64,000 nucleotides of DNA. Source: Epiperipatus broadwayi (taxonomy: Eukaryota; Onychophora; Udeonychophora; Euonychophora; Peripatidae). Positions 36,266 through 49,258 of this stretch are shown piece by piece. The notes under the pieces were generated by a model. The model ran no database searches. It was not told where the DNA came from and was given only the letters and a program-made list of their open reading frames with translations. The position numbers were made by a program, and so were the translations under genes. The stretch covers positions 1,460,381 to 1,524,380 of the forward strand of contig JAQFVV010012489.1 of the NCBI GenBank assembly GCA_028023455.1, read 5' to 3'. Numbering within the stretch: the stretch's first letter is position 1; each line of letters begins with the position of its first letter.

Positions 36266-36699
36266 TTCATAATCTCTAAATTATTACATTTTCTATTATT
36301 ATTAATTAAAAAACTTTAAGTTTTCTTTTTTTATAAACAGAATAAAAGAAAAGATTATACTTCTTATTAATCATTTTAAATAATTTTCTAACTTTAACAA
36401 AAAAATATTTTAATATATTGAAAACAATATAAACTATATTATTATTATTTCATCTTATTTTATTTTTTATTTTATCAATATTTTTATTAGAAAATAAACC
36501 TTTAATATTATCTCTAGGATAAGCATTTATAAAACAATCATGTTTTGTCATATTAATCTCATCTTTAAGCAAATTATAAGAATTTTATTATTATTAATAT
36601 TTATTTTACTATGATTATCAATATCTGATAACCTATTATTTAATAATCCAAAAATGTTTTTTATATACATAAGTTTTTATTAAAACATTACTATTATTA

Positions 36700-37940
36700 C
36701 CATTTTTTTTATTAATCTTAACATCTATTTATTCAATAACATTTATATTTTATTTTTCCATAGTAAATTTAATTTTGTACTCTTTACTATTAATATATTA
36801 AAAAAATTATCTGCCTTTCTTTAATTATCATTAAATATCATAAAATAATCATCAACATACCTTACATAAAAATTGGTTTATTATTACTACTAATAAAATA
36901 TTGTTTTTCAAAATTGTACACATGTACTCCTGCCAAAAAACGCTTAGACTATTACCCAGACCTAAACTCTCTTTTTGTTTATAAAAATTATCCCCATATT
37001 TTAAAATAAGATTTCTATAACAAATCATTAATATCTCATATAAATAAAAATGGTCTACTTTTAATTTGATTTATTTATCTTTTATATATATAAATGTATA
37101 ATATTATTAATAACAACTTCTGTATCAATGTTAATGTACATGTTAGCTATATCTAATTCTACAAAAAATAAATTTTTAAACATTTTATTATCTAAAAAAT
37201 TCCTTAATTTACTAATAAATTGTGTAGAATTATTAACACTATTTTTTTTAATCATATAATGTTATATATTTTTAAAAAATATTTTTATAAATCCACTTCA
37301 AAATATTTTCACAATAAGTATTACAACTATTAAGAATTGGCCTCATTGGAATTTCTGGTTTATGAATTTTAGGTAATTCATAAATTATTGCACATTGTAT
37401 GTCTATTCTTTTTAATTTAAACATATGATATTTCCATATAACCTTTTTCATTCATTACTGTTAATATTTTATCAATTTTTTTATTCATTAACATACTCTC
37501 ATCTTTATTCATTTTTTCAAAACATTCTTCCTTTAATAAAATTTTTTTTTTTTATTATATTTATTCTTATTTAAAATACTTGATGTTTTATCACTCTTCA
37601 AAAATAATAAATCATTATATTTATCATGTATATCTCTAATCATATTCCATTCATTATACTTACAATTATTCTCCTTTTTTTACTATTATTATTTTTTAAA
37701 TCAAGTTCCAAATTCTTAATTCCAAATCTCAACTCATTTAGTAAAAACTCCTTATTTTTAATATTATCAATTACCTTATTATTACATTTATATTCAATTA
37801 ATTGCATCATCGCCTAAATTTGAATAATTTGCTTTTTAATATTATATTTACTCAATGGTACATAATTTACACCTCTTTTTAAAACATCCATCTCTTTATC
37901 CCTAAACATTCTATTAGCTAAATTAATAATAAACTTTTCT
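36700..37940 (-). pseudogene. Reverse transcriptase domain of the PLE
   Basis: Motifs in order: NLANRMFRDKEMDVLKRG (37,930-37,870), intermediate Asn/Ile-rich decayed stretch, GLGNSLSVF (about 36,975-36,945), YVRYVDDYFMIFND (36,865-36,825), KFTMEK followed after a stop by DVKINKKN (36,770-36,700). The catalytic aspartates are retained although the reading frame is broken. Confidence 0.85.
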
Positions 37941-38571
37941 TTCCCCTCTTTATTTTCATATCTAGCACTTAATACATTATTATTCTTATTATTATATTTA
38001 TTAATAATTTCTTACAATGTCTTTTTAACCCCTTTTTAAAAATATACCTTATCAATAAAAATACATTTTAACTCGTATTCTTCTTTAGGTGTAATTAATC
38101 TTATTAAACTATTATATATATTCTTAACAATATTTAATAACTCAAATGTTCTTTTATATGCCAAATTAAATTTTTTTTTAACATTTTCTTTTTCCCATTT
38201 AAATATATACTTAATACTAAACACATTATAAAATTTTTTAAAGAAATAAATTTAGGAATTATATTATTAATCAAACACTTTTTTTAAAATTTTTATATCC
38301 AATGTTATTTTTATAATTTTCAATTTGTACTTCATCTGTTTGTTTAGCACAACAACACATTTTTTAAATTTCAAATTGTCCATAAAATTGTCCAAAAAAT
38401 GTCCTTTGAAATTATTAAGAAATTTTCTCATATTATATCCGTAATTACCCATATTTTTCTTCAAATGTTTATTACTACAAAAATCAATTGGAATATCCAT
38501 AGTTACACACGTGTATATATATATTCTTCCTAAAAAATATCACCATTCAAGTGAATGATAAACGAACAAGT

Positions 38572-38636
38572 TTTATTTTTATAATAGTCATTTAAAAAAA
38601 ACAAGTTTTTTTTTAAAAAAAAAAAAGTTTGGTGTA
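38572..38636. repeat. PLE terminal inverted repeat, right end
   Basis: Reverse complement reads ACACCAAACTT, a T/A run, AAACTTGTTTTTT, TGACTATTATAAAAATAAAA, the partner of 35,705-35,760. Confidence 0.7.
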
Positions 38637-38645
38637 TTTATTTAT

Positions 38646-40009
38646 AAACATTTCTTTCTAAAAGACTTTAATATCTTATCTAATTGAAGCTCTCTATTGT
38701 ATTCTATCTTCGGTCATATCTTCGTAAATAAAAACAATCCATATTGCACTTCTTTGAAGTCTCTGAGATAATCTTTATAATATGAATAGTGTTCGTGACT
38801 ACCATATAAAACCATTCTCATGTTTATTAAAGAATACTTTTGCGAAAAGCCTTTAATTGTTCATTCTTTTCACATAACCATTTCAACAAAGTTGTGATTT
38901 TATTGTAACAGACTCTATAGTATTACATCTAGCCAGGTAATAAATGATATGACTGGTTGATATATTAATTTTTTTATTTAGTCACTGTCAGTAATCAGAG
39001 ATTTTAAAAATCATATTCTTTCATTAATTCTGGTCGGTTGTACGTTCATATTATAGCAAATATTCCACTGGCCATTTTACATATATAGAAAATATATAAC
39101 AATTAAATTGTCTTAGTTGCATACCCAAGAATATGCGCACATACGTATTAAACTATAATTTGTTTCATAATTAAACAATAAGAATTTACGACTAATATCT
39201 GTCTTATGAACATAAATTATCATCCTTTTAATAAATATGTTTTAGCTAGAAGATTGTATCAGCACCTTACAGAAACAACTAATAATGCTTAAAGCTTTAT
39301 CCCATAGTAAACAGCCATCAACTGTTGCCAAGGTAACAAGTAAACATTTATAAATTAATGTCAGAATATTATTTGCTGCCATATAATCACTAAAACAGAT
39401 AAATTTCCTAGAAAATAATCAACAATCAAGTAAAAGCTATATGACAACAAAAACTTAATCATTTTAATAATAACTTTAAAAAATCAGCAGTGGAAATTAA
39501 ATGACAGAAAGTAATAACAAAATATTTTATCTCTATATTTAAAAAAAGGCATTTATCTAAACCTTGTCTAATGCTTTGAAGTTTATCAGTATACTTTGAA
39601 AGTTAAATGTTATACATTATTATAGTCAAAAATTATTTGATGCCTATAAAGTATGTTGACATATATATATACACAACTGAACAGTTTTATAGTGCAACTA
39701 TACACACTACATTTATCATTCCCATGATTTGGTTTCGAATTTTGAATTCCAAACTAGCTTAGAATTCTTTTTTAAATAGTTATACATAGTCAATCCAGAT
39801 AACATTCAAAATCAGTAAAAAGGAATATAGACAATCCTTACCAAAAGGTAAGACAAGAACGTAAACTGTTACAGGTCTTACTTCTTGGCAATTTGAAATT
39901 CCATTGAAATAATGCATTCAGTTTTAGTTCATTATTGGAAGGCTCTTGGAAATTGTTGCCTTTTAAAAGTTGATTGTTTCAAGTCTGTTTTATCGTTAAA
40001 CATAAACTG
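38646..40009. other. Moderately complex intergenic sequence, nothing identified
   Basis: Less low-complexity than neighbours, but no coding motif, RNA gene or repeat recognised. Confidence 0.5.
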
Positions 40010-40104
40010 TAAATACATTTTGAAAAAGTGAAAAGCTTAACTAACCAAAAATCTGTTAAATACATTTTGAAAAAGTGAAAAGCTTAACTAACCAAAAATC
40101 TGTT
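40010..40104. repeat. Perfect two-copy tandem duplication, 47 bp
   Basis: TAAATACATTTTGAAAAAGT and AGCTTAACTAACCAAAAATC recur at exactly 47 bp offset. Confidence 0.95.
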
Positions 40105-42771
40105 TAATTTATTTTAAGATTAATTTTGTCCTCATTAGATATCCTGAGAACCTGATTTTTATAGAAATAAATTAATTAGAAATTTGATATATCTCATCAG
40201 TTAATTTTCAAACTTTGATTATCTGAGAGATAAGGTATTGTATATAAACAGAATTCCCGAGATTTTAATAATTTTATCTTCTATAAATGTCAACATGTGC
40301 ATATACCAGTGGCTGTTACTAAAAGAAATAATAATGATATTAGTGATAAATGCAATTACTGAGTATGGCTTAGTGCAATATATAATACTAACCTATCACT
40401 GATTAGTCAACTGCACTATCAATTTGTATGATATTTTTAAATTCATTAGAATCAACACCAAGAACATTAAAAATGCTGTATTTGTTTAATTCATATTATT
40501 ATAACTATAATTAACATGCTATAAAATTAAAACAAATAATGAGCAGAATATTGTATGGCAATCAAATGGTAAATCTGCAAAGTATTATTCATTCCTCTCT
40601 TGTATAGTTACATATTTGTGATCAATTACCAAATCTTTTATAATAGACTTATCCCCCATATATATATATTAATATAAAAAAAATACAAAAAAAAACGAAG
40701 TTTAAATATACAATTTAGTAAGATTTATTGTACCAATTATGCTTTTGTGTAATATGTTTACTGTATTATTTTTTAGAACATCATGGGCAGTGGTACACCC
40801 ATTACGAGTCCTACAATATAAGTTTAAATTTAAATTGAATGCATTTGAAATATTTTAGATAGATAGCTCATAGCCAATTTAGTTAAAGTTCCAATATTGA
40901 TTGATAATTAGGTATCTAGCTAATTTTAGCTAGAATGTAAAGCAAAATTGTAAACCCAATCAAATTAAGTTACTCCAAAATCGATGTCTAGTAAAAAATG
41001 TTTTTCTCCATATATATATATTACTATGGCAAATTCACCACAGTGCATGTGTTTGAACCAAGATAATATTCATGGCAAGTTTTAATTCAAATAAATATTA
41101 AATATGGTAAAATTAAATAGTTAACAAAATTCAAATAAAATGGTTCAATTTAAATATATTATAATAATATTACCCAATCAATGATGAATATGATAATTTA
41201 AAAGTGCAAGTTTTCCCAAAAGTATTTTATTTGTTTTTCAGTTTCAATAAAATAAAATAAAAAATAAAACTCTCAGGTGTAAATCCTTTTAACTAGAAAG
41301 TTTATTTTTGGAAAACTTATTAATGTACAATCATCAGCATTTACAAACTATTACCACTATTCTTGCATATTCCCCATTGAATTGCATGATTTCTCAGGAT
41401 TGTGGATATTATTAGCATATTGTATATTATAATCATCATGTTTGAAATAAGTTCAAAAAGTAAATACAAGTTAAATGGATTAATAAAAAAATAACTTATT
41501 ATTAACAATGCATCAATAAAAATGATTGCATAATACTCACAACTATTTGTAGGTATACAAAATATAATATATAATAGTAAAAAATGATATTTTAATGTAA
41601 ATTTAAGTTTAAGGTCTTATAATATTTATAATGTTAAGATCTTACCATGTTAAATATTTAATCATTTCCAAATGATGGTTTTTTGCAGATATCTGCAGTT
41701 AACATTTTTTTAATAGACCCAGACATCTTCATTAATTCCTCAGAAAATAATAGTTCTTTTCTTTGGAGATTGGTGATGTTAAAAAGTAAATACAGCAGCA
41801 TTGGTGATTTTATATAAGATATAGTATTAATAAATCTTAGGTAGTTCTTACAGCACTAACAATTTCTTTCTTGACAGCATTATTAAAGCAGGTATTGGCA
41901 AACTAGTTTTGACAAACTTTAGCATTAGTTTCTGGATTCACATTTTTTGGGTATTTTGGTTGGTGTGATTTTAGTTGTCTAGTCATACATTGTAATAGTT
42001 TTCTCCTAGATAAAAATCATTATCCTGGCTATAATAACTGGAGTACTGAAAAATGTTTTTAAAACTTTCAGCAAAACATAACTATCCAACTTATGAAAAC
42101 AATTTTAATCAGTGATATCTCTCATTGGCATGGAAACACTGCTTCTTAATTTGCCACCTGTCCTGGACTGAAATGGAATGAAATGCAGGCTGCTTGTTTC
42201 AAACCTTTTATGCCCATTTCGTGTTGTTCAATAACATGTTTTTAAACAATGAATTTAACACATTTTATTCTTGAGAACAGCATGATTTTGAAAAAAATTT
42301 ATGAACACAAACTTATTATATCATGATTTGATATATAAATAAATAAAAAGAAAAAGTTTTTTCCCTTTTATTTTTATATACATTTGTTAACATAAAAGAA
42401 AGAAAATATATTGCTGACCTTTAAATATAGCTTGATAATTAATTCACATTATTAATCCATATTTTCAAATAATATTTTCAGATCCACCATCAGATTTACT
42501 TTAAGAATTGATGTTGTTTAAATAAAACTTCTATTTGAAAGGCAGATTAAATGAGGGTTAAAATGCTTTATACTTTTATAAACTATGCAATTCAAATTTT
42601 GTGCACATCTAAACAATTTTTATTCTTTCATTACAGACCAATTCCTCATTAGGTTTATTACATATTACAAAGTAAATACTTAATAATATGACTAAATGCA
42701 TAAACTAACTTTTCTTTTAATTTTTTTAAAGGCAGTTTATTCAAGTGACATGTATATATTCACATGTGGCA

Positions 42772-42815
<44 letters not shown>

Positions 42816-43849
42816 CAGCTTCATAATATAATTAATTTGAGATGATAAGATTTATTTTAGTTACAATATATATATATATTCAATAGAGTTATTGAACAGG
42901 TATTTTCCTGCAGAGAATTACTCAAAAAATATTTTATCTTTTTACATTTACTATTTTTTACTCAAAGAAAAAAAACCTAAGTTCTATATGACTGAAAGAT
43001 AGATTGTGAAATCACTTATTTAAATTGATTTAAATGTGAAATAGTGATGATGTATTTATAAACTGTATGAGAAGACTGAAAGGCCTGTTAAATATGAAAA
43101 AAATGACAGATCATTATAAAAGTAGAAGTACTCCAATTCAAACTTCATTGTTTTCTTATCATCACAAACTAAATAACATACAACTATTTCGAAAAATAGT
43201 AATAAATTTATCATTCATAATATTGTATTTGCAATGCCTATTTAATATATATCTGTAAAAAAGAAAGAAAAAAGATTCTCATTTTTTTTATAAATAAAAT
43301 TAATTCAATATTCATAAATTTTTAAAAACTCATTAGTTAGTTATATCAAGTATATTATCAATCTATTATATATTAGAGGAAGATTTCAAAACGTTTTAGT
43401 GAATTGGCAATATCTAATAAAAAAAATATTAACTTCGAACAACCAATTTATTCTTTGCAATCATAAATTATGTTTTTTAATGATTTATATCTTCCCTATT
43501 TAAACTAACAGCATATGTCTAATAAGACATATTGCCAAACAAAAAAAAATATTATTGGATGTTATTTAAAATCAAAACAAAAACAAGATAAAATAAGTAA
43601 ACAAAAATGTATGAGTTATAATTAAATATTTAAATGCAGCTAAGTTGGATAAATAGACAGAAAATAAAAAGAAACAGAGACTTTATATACTGCTAAACTT
43701 TGTCACCAAAGGATATGAAACAAGACCAAAATTAGATTATGAAAGTTGGTGAAGTTTATTTGAAAAAAGACCATGGACATAACTATATTGATGACAGATG
43801 AGATAGAGTCTTAATTCATCTATGAGTGTAAAATATATAAATAAATGGG
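40105..43849. other. AT-rich sequence with (TA)n at 42,775-42,812
   Basis: A microsatellite and scattered homopolymers. A 63-codon plus frame at 43,067-43,258 lacks any motif. No gene supported. Confidence 0.5.
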
Positions 43850-44010
43850 CATATATAATCACAATGTTTAAAACATGATAAATATAATTGAGGGAATATA
43901 GGTTCTAGCAGTATTAGAATCCAAGATAAGTTGGAGAAATAAGTTTAAAAATGTAGACATTAAAAAAAAATTATTGGAGAAATTAATAAAAAAGGATTGA
44001 GTTAAAGATA
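43850..44010. repeat. Dispersed direct repeat, copy 1
   Basis: Shares, in order, ATATAATCA, ATAAATATAATTGA-like, AGAT.AGTT.G.GAAATA, AAATGTAG.CAT and AAAGGATTGAGTT with 46,420-46,590. Unnamed family. Confidence 0.6.
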
Positions 44011-46419
44011 TGAATTAAAGATTTGTAGACATCTAAAATCTCAGATTTTCTTTTTAAGAGTTATCTTTGAGATAACTCCTCATTGAAGAGAACAATAACT
44101 CAAAACTGGTCTGAGGATGGGGACAATTTTAGATAAACATAATTTGACTGCGTTCTCTTGTAGCATTTATCATTAAAAAAATCTTTTTAGAGCTATTGGC
44201 ATGCTCTTTATATATTATATGTAAATTGTAATGGAACAAGTTAATACCTGGTATGAAAATAGATTAGCTAGGTCATCATAATAAATAAAAGAATCTATCA
44301 TTGATCCTTATGCCTATATACCTACATATACGTTAATTTCATGCATAGGAGAGGTTAGTGATTAAATAAATATGTATCTAAATTCAACACAACCTTACCC
44401 TCTTTCATTTCCATTATTTCCAAGTTTCAAACTCATGGAGAATCTTCATGATTGTCTAGTTCAGGCTATATTAATATCACTTAAGATACAGGTAGGCACA
44501 AACATATGTAGGTGTTTTAATTGTAGGTGGGGATATATAAAAATATATGTAAGTGTGCAAAAATATTTAGAAGTATGTGAGAAGATATGACCAACTGAAA
44601 GTTGATTATAGAAAAACATACCAAGAGTTTTTAATTTAATATTTAAATTTATTTAACAACTATATTTACAGCAATTAAATATTTTTAACAAAGAAAATTT
44701 ATAACAAAATTATAAAAACTTTAATTCAACATTAATGATTACTCTTTTTTTATAATTGATTCCAATTATTATTCCAAACCATTATCTCCCACAAAGAATA
44801 GCCATTACATCTCCATGCCAACATAAATAAAATTTAAAAATCATGTTTATGATTGTCTCCATCATCCTTGCTTGATATCATTATATGGAGATTAAAATTC
44901 ATTTTATTTCCATTAACTTGATATGTTAAATTCCTATCTGTCATAGTGATGATATGGGATCCTCCTTTTATATAGTATAATTATAATACAGACAAGAAAG
45001 ACTATTTGTGACAGAAATAGTTAGTCAAGTATACCAAAAATATTTAATACACTATTAGTATAAACAAACAAAGAAAAGTATATGTGTGTAATTGTACAAA
45101 TGTTTGGACTAAATATATATTAGGTAAAATCTTACCTTTCCCATTTGAAGATAATCAGATTTATACACAAGCACATGCTCTTTATAAACTATATTTTATT
45201 TTACTTAAACTAAAGGCAACAATATTTTTCAATTATGTAACATACTAACACTTATTTTACCCTTTTTTTGTATTAATATTAAAGTAAAGATATGAACAAA
45301 AACATTCATATCAAATATACAAATAAATAAAATTAATGACATCAACCCAGATGTAGTTTTGTTGTTTCATAAGGAAAAATGTCTTAGTGAATCAGTCTGG
45401 TAGCCCTCATTATTCCATTTCAAGTATAGATGGTAAATTGTGAGTGTTCTAGAACAGACATTAAGTCTCTTATCCTTTATATGCTTGAAACTTATGCTTT
45501 GAAATGGAGAGTTATTGGATCCATTCATTAAGAATTGACTTGATGTTTTATAGTGCAGATGTAGAATGTTATGTCAATTCCATCTCGGTTTTGACAAGTT
45601 ATAACTCTGGGGGTGATGATTTTCTTTCCCTGAAGTCACTTTTGCACTAAGCAATGCATATTTGTCTGTATAATTATTTATATATTTAATTAATGAATTA
45701 TTTCAAGTGAATTAATAGCAATATTTCTTGTATTATGAGATATCTTTAGATCTAGATACTTCGATCTATAACTTAGAATTACAGATACTTTGGAAATTCA
45801 AATGATCTAAATTTACTTTCAAAGATATCAATTATGAATTCCACAGTTGACTAATTTTAATTCTATGATGCTTATTCTTGCTTTCTCAGATCTATAGATA
45901 TTGGGTTTTACTATTATTTTAATTCAGAAGTGGCTGATGTTTCTATTCGAATTGTAGATTATTCAGCAAATGAAAAATTTTATCTCTCTTTGAAGAAGAA
46001 TCTCATTGTCGAAAAAAAGCAAGTTTGTGATTATCATTTAAGTCCATTGTTGACATAATGATTAATGAATATTATTATATTTAATGTGTTAATAACAATA
46101 AAAAATTTATTTGATATTTTTTTTACTTTAATATGAATTTTCATTTCTTTACTCTGTTCATTTTATTTGACCATATTTACCACACATTGCTATATTGTGT
46201 TGGAGTTATAGTTATCATGTACATGTCTAATAATTTAATTGAGATATGTATTTATAGTATAATTAAGTTGGAGTTTAAATGTGTGTTGTAATTAATGGTT
46301 TGTCAATTCTAGTGCTTAAATTTTTATTAATCTAGTGATTAATAAATAATGTTAATATCATGGGTCTCGGATTTGAATTAGGCTATAAGGTGGGTAATTG
46401 GTATTGGAGGGATGTAAAG
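44011..46419. other. AT-rich sequence; short hairpin at 44,059-44,079
   Basis: GAGTTATC-TTTGA-GATAACTC forms an 8-bp hairpin, then AATAACTCAAAACTGGTCTG; possibly a degraded retroelement terminus. At 45,480-45,530 a plus-strand reading ETYALKW faintly recalls the 'sEtWalk' block of non-LTR C-termini, too short to call. Confidence 0.35.
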
Positions 46420-46590
46420 GGCACACACAACTATATATATAATCATAAGGTTTAAATCATGTGGCAAATATAATTGATGAACAGAGATTCCAGTAATAAG
46501 TAGTAGAAGTCCAGATAAGTTAGGGAAATATATTTAGAAATGTAGTCATAAAAAACAAAACAAATAAAAACAACAAAGGATTGAGTTGAA
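46420..46590. repeat. Dispersed direct repeat, copy 2
   Basis: Counterpart of 43,850-44,010. Followed at 46,625-46,690 by a 30-bp tandem duplication of AAGTAAGAGAAATAGATGT. Confidence 0.6.
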
Positions 46591-48716
46591 GAAACAGTTA
46601 TAGCGAGAGAAATTATGAACAATATGCTAAAAAAGATAGTGGAAGTAAGAGAAATAGATGTGAATAAAAAGTAAGAGAAATAGATGTAAATAAAGAATAA
46701 AATAACTATCAATTTTTGAAAAACAGAATAAATGATGACAAAATTTAGAAAAAGCACTCTGGATTGTTTAGAATAATTCCTATTTTAGAAATTGACTGAT
46801 GACAATAAAAAGAGAAACGGAAAGATTAATCTAAAAAAAATCCTAAATATTGGAAGAAGTATAAGAGAAAAAAAAAAACTATTATTAAAAAAAAAAAAAA
46901 AGATATATTAAATTTATCATTAATACTTAGAAAAATTATAATAAAAACTGAGGGTACTATTAAAAAGGATTGAGATTTTGTGCATATCTAGCAGTTATTG
47001 TAACAAAAAGTAGGTGTACATGATCTGCATTTTGGGTGAATAGCATAAAACTTATCAGATCTGAAAAGTTTCTTTCAAACAAACATACTATATTAGAATG
47101 TTATTAATAGTAAGTTCAGATCTCTAGTATATTGTGTGCCTTGTAAATATAATTAAAATATAATAAATAAGTATTACAATCGGCTATCATTAAGTGAATT
47201 TGCAATGCTTTACTATCCGCTTAGATAAAAATTATTTCAAAATATCATTATAAATGCAGAACACAGTGTAATCAAAAGCACCAGCTATTGAATAAAATAC
47301 CTATTTAATTAAGCATATTATCCAATAGATAAACATTACTTAATAACGGTTTAGTCCTCAATTATTCAAGACTTCTGGCATAGAACTGACTTGCTAATTA
47401 TTATTGAATTTCTACTCAATAAAAAAATATATCATTTGGTAATAATATAGATAGCTTTTGACAGTATTTTAATTATATGACTTTATAACTTGCGTTTGAT
47501 ATAAACAAAACAGTTACATTTATTTCTCAGCTGGCAAAGACGTTTGTTAGTCAGAATGCTACTTTCCAAAAAATAATTTAATGCATATACTTTTAATATA
47601 TTGCAAAATCTATCAAGAGACAGATAACTACACATGAAAGCTGACAGATAATCTTCTTCCTTATATATTAACTAATACTTTGAAAATAATCATGAGAAAA
47701 TTCAAGTGATATACTTTTTTTTTCTAAATGTAGAAAAAAGGTTTTGCCATGCATACATATCACATGCTGCTATCTTATGGAAAATCCGTTTCCAGTCAAG
47801 GTGATGAAAACTATAATTCATGTAACTTTTTAAATGAATTTGTTAATATGATATATTTAAAAAGAAAATAAATTATAGAAAGATGAAACTATGGATAATT
47901 TATAAGAAATGGTATATTCAGGATGAATTTAGCTCTAGATATTATATTTTTTTAATATTAAAATTTATATTATAATAAAAAAAATTTGATAAATTATTTA
48001 AAATTTCTTCTTTAAAAATTAAAATTAGTTGTTTTATAAAAAAAAATTAATTAAAAGTTTGTTAACAGTTTATAAATATATGTTTATCCCAGTATGTATA
48101 TTGATATTTTATGCATGTGTAAAGTGAGCAATGTAGTTAATAATATATACTTACACTTATAAATTTATAATTTATTAATGATATTATTAAATAATGATTA
48201 CATAATCTAATTTTTTCTGCTTAAAAAACTCTCCCCTAAACTTAAAAATAGCTCTCAATAGATCAGTCTAGAATTAAAAATGAAATAAAAAAATCATCTA
48301 TTTACACAATAGAGAAAGTAAAAGGACTATGATTACTATTATATATTATTTTAATAGAAATTTTATTAAAACTTTACTTTTATTTTAAATCTTATATATT
48401 ATAATTCACAATTTAAATTCAAAATTAATATTTTTTTAAATATTTGCATTCATTATTTTTAATTTTTATTTTATTTAATAATGATTACATTTTTGTCAGC
48501 TATATTATTTTGTTATGATATATTAGCTTTACAGACCATATAATATTTTAAACATTATGCAAATTAAAATTTATTATTAAAATTGTAACTTCAAACAAAT
48601 GAAAATATATTCAATATGGTATTTGTGGCATTCAACAAATGAAAGTTTTTTATTAGTTTTTTTCCTTCTTTTAACTTTCATCCTTTCAAACCTATCGTTC
48701 ATAATAATTCTGCAAG
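46591..48716. other. AT-rich sequence without recognisable gene
   Basis: No supported feature. Confidence 0.5.
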
Positions 48717-48820
48717 AATATAATACTAAATCATCTATGCACTTTATTACTATTTCACAATGCTGTAATTAAAAAATTGTGAAACAGTAATAAAGTGCAT
48801 AGATGATTTAGTATTATATT
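48717..48820. repeat. Near-perfect 44-bp-arm hairpin
   Basis: Arms 48,717-48,760 and 48,777-48,820 pair with one mismatch (43 of 44) around a 16-nt loop. Too short and lacking TSD or terminal motifs to call a transposon. It could be a small-RNA precursor or a replication-derived snap-back. Confidence 0.9.
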
Positions 48821-49134
48821 ATATATATTTGGCTATACAATAAAAAAGGTTAGTCATAATAATTATGTTTGCAACCATATGTCTCAATACAATTCTTCTC
48901 TTTTTAATGTTAATAATAAGTAATACTTTTTCATTTATTCTCTTCAACATTTTTAGACTTCTAAACTTGTCTTTCTAACTTAATATTTTCCTAGGTTTCC
49001 AACTATCTTTGTCATTCTTTTTTATATTCACATCTCTAAAGCTTTCATTATATTTTATTTTTATTTTTTAATTAGTCAATTATTATGCGCATATAAAACA
49101 ATATTACAAATAAAAAACAATAATTGAATGGTTA
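48821..49134. other. AT-rich sequence without recognisable gene
   Basis: Nothing supported. Confidence 0.5.
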
Positions 49135-49258
49135 ATTACTTGAGAGGTCATTTGATGGTTGACATTAAAACTGGCAAACTGGACTTCATTCTGAAAAGCA
49201 ATGTCTCTATAACCCAGAACTCTATAACTGCACTAAACCTTACAAGACAGTCACTTGT
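49135..49258. repeat. Dispersed repeat, copy 2 of the 15.7-kb family
   Basis: GAGAGGTCATTTGATGG, AAACTGGCAAACTGGACTTC and CTCTATAACTGCACTAAAC align in order with 15,697-15,815. Confidence 0.55.

Larger units (their letters stand above)
35700..38645 (-). mobile_element. Near-full-length Penelope-like element with RT, GIY-YIG and inverted termini
   Basis: Read on the minus strand from 38,645. An Asn/Lys-rich N-terminal region (38,500-38,036); the PLE fingers block INLANRMFRDKEMDVLKRG and NYVPLS (37,934-37,851); GLGNSLSVF near 36,960; catalytic YVDD (36,859-36,848) in NFYVRYVDDYFMIFND; KFTMEK (36,770-36,754); DVKINKKNG; then VYIITCLN (about 36,262-36,239) and YIGAT (36,217-36,203), the two halves of a GIY-YIG nuclease, followed by KLETRLK and NSANYSHMN. 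The ends at 35,705-35,760 and 38,572-38,636 are inverted copies of each other (ACACCAAACTT...TGACTATT). Multiple stops and frameshifts: dead, but architecture complete. Protein order and both domains define the family. Confidence 0.9.

Noticed and set aside
46452-46757. 101-codon hydrophobic minus-strand frame
   Set aside because: Antisense of an A-rich dispersed repeat; Ile/Phe/Ser content follows base composition and there is no domain.
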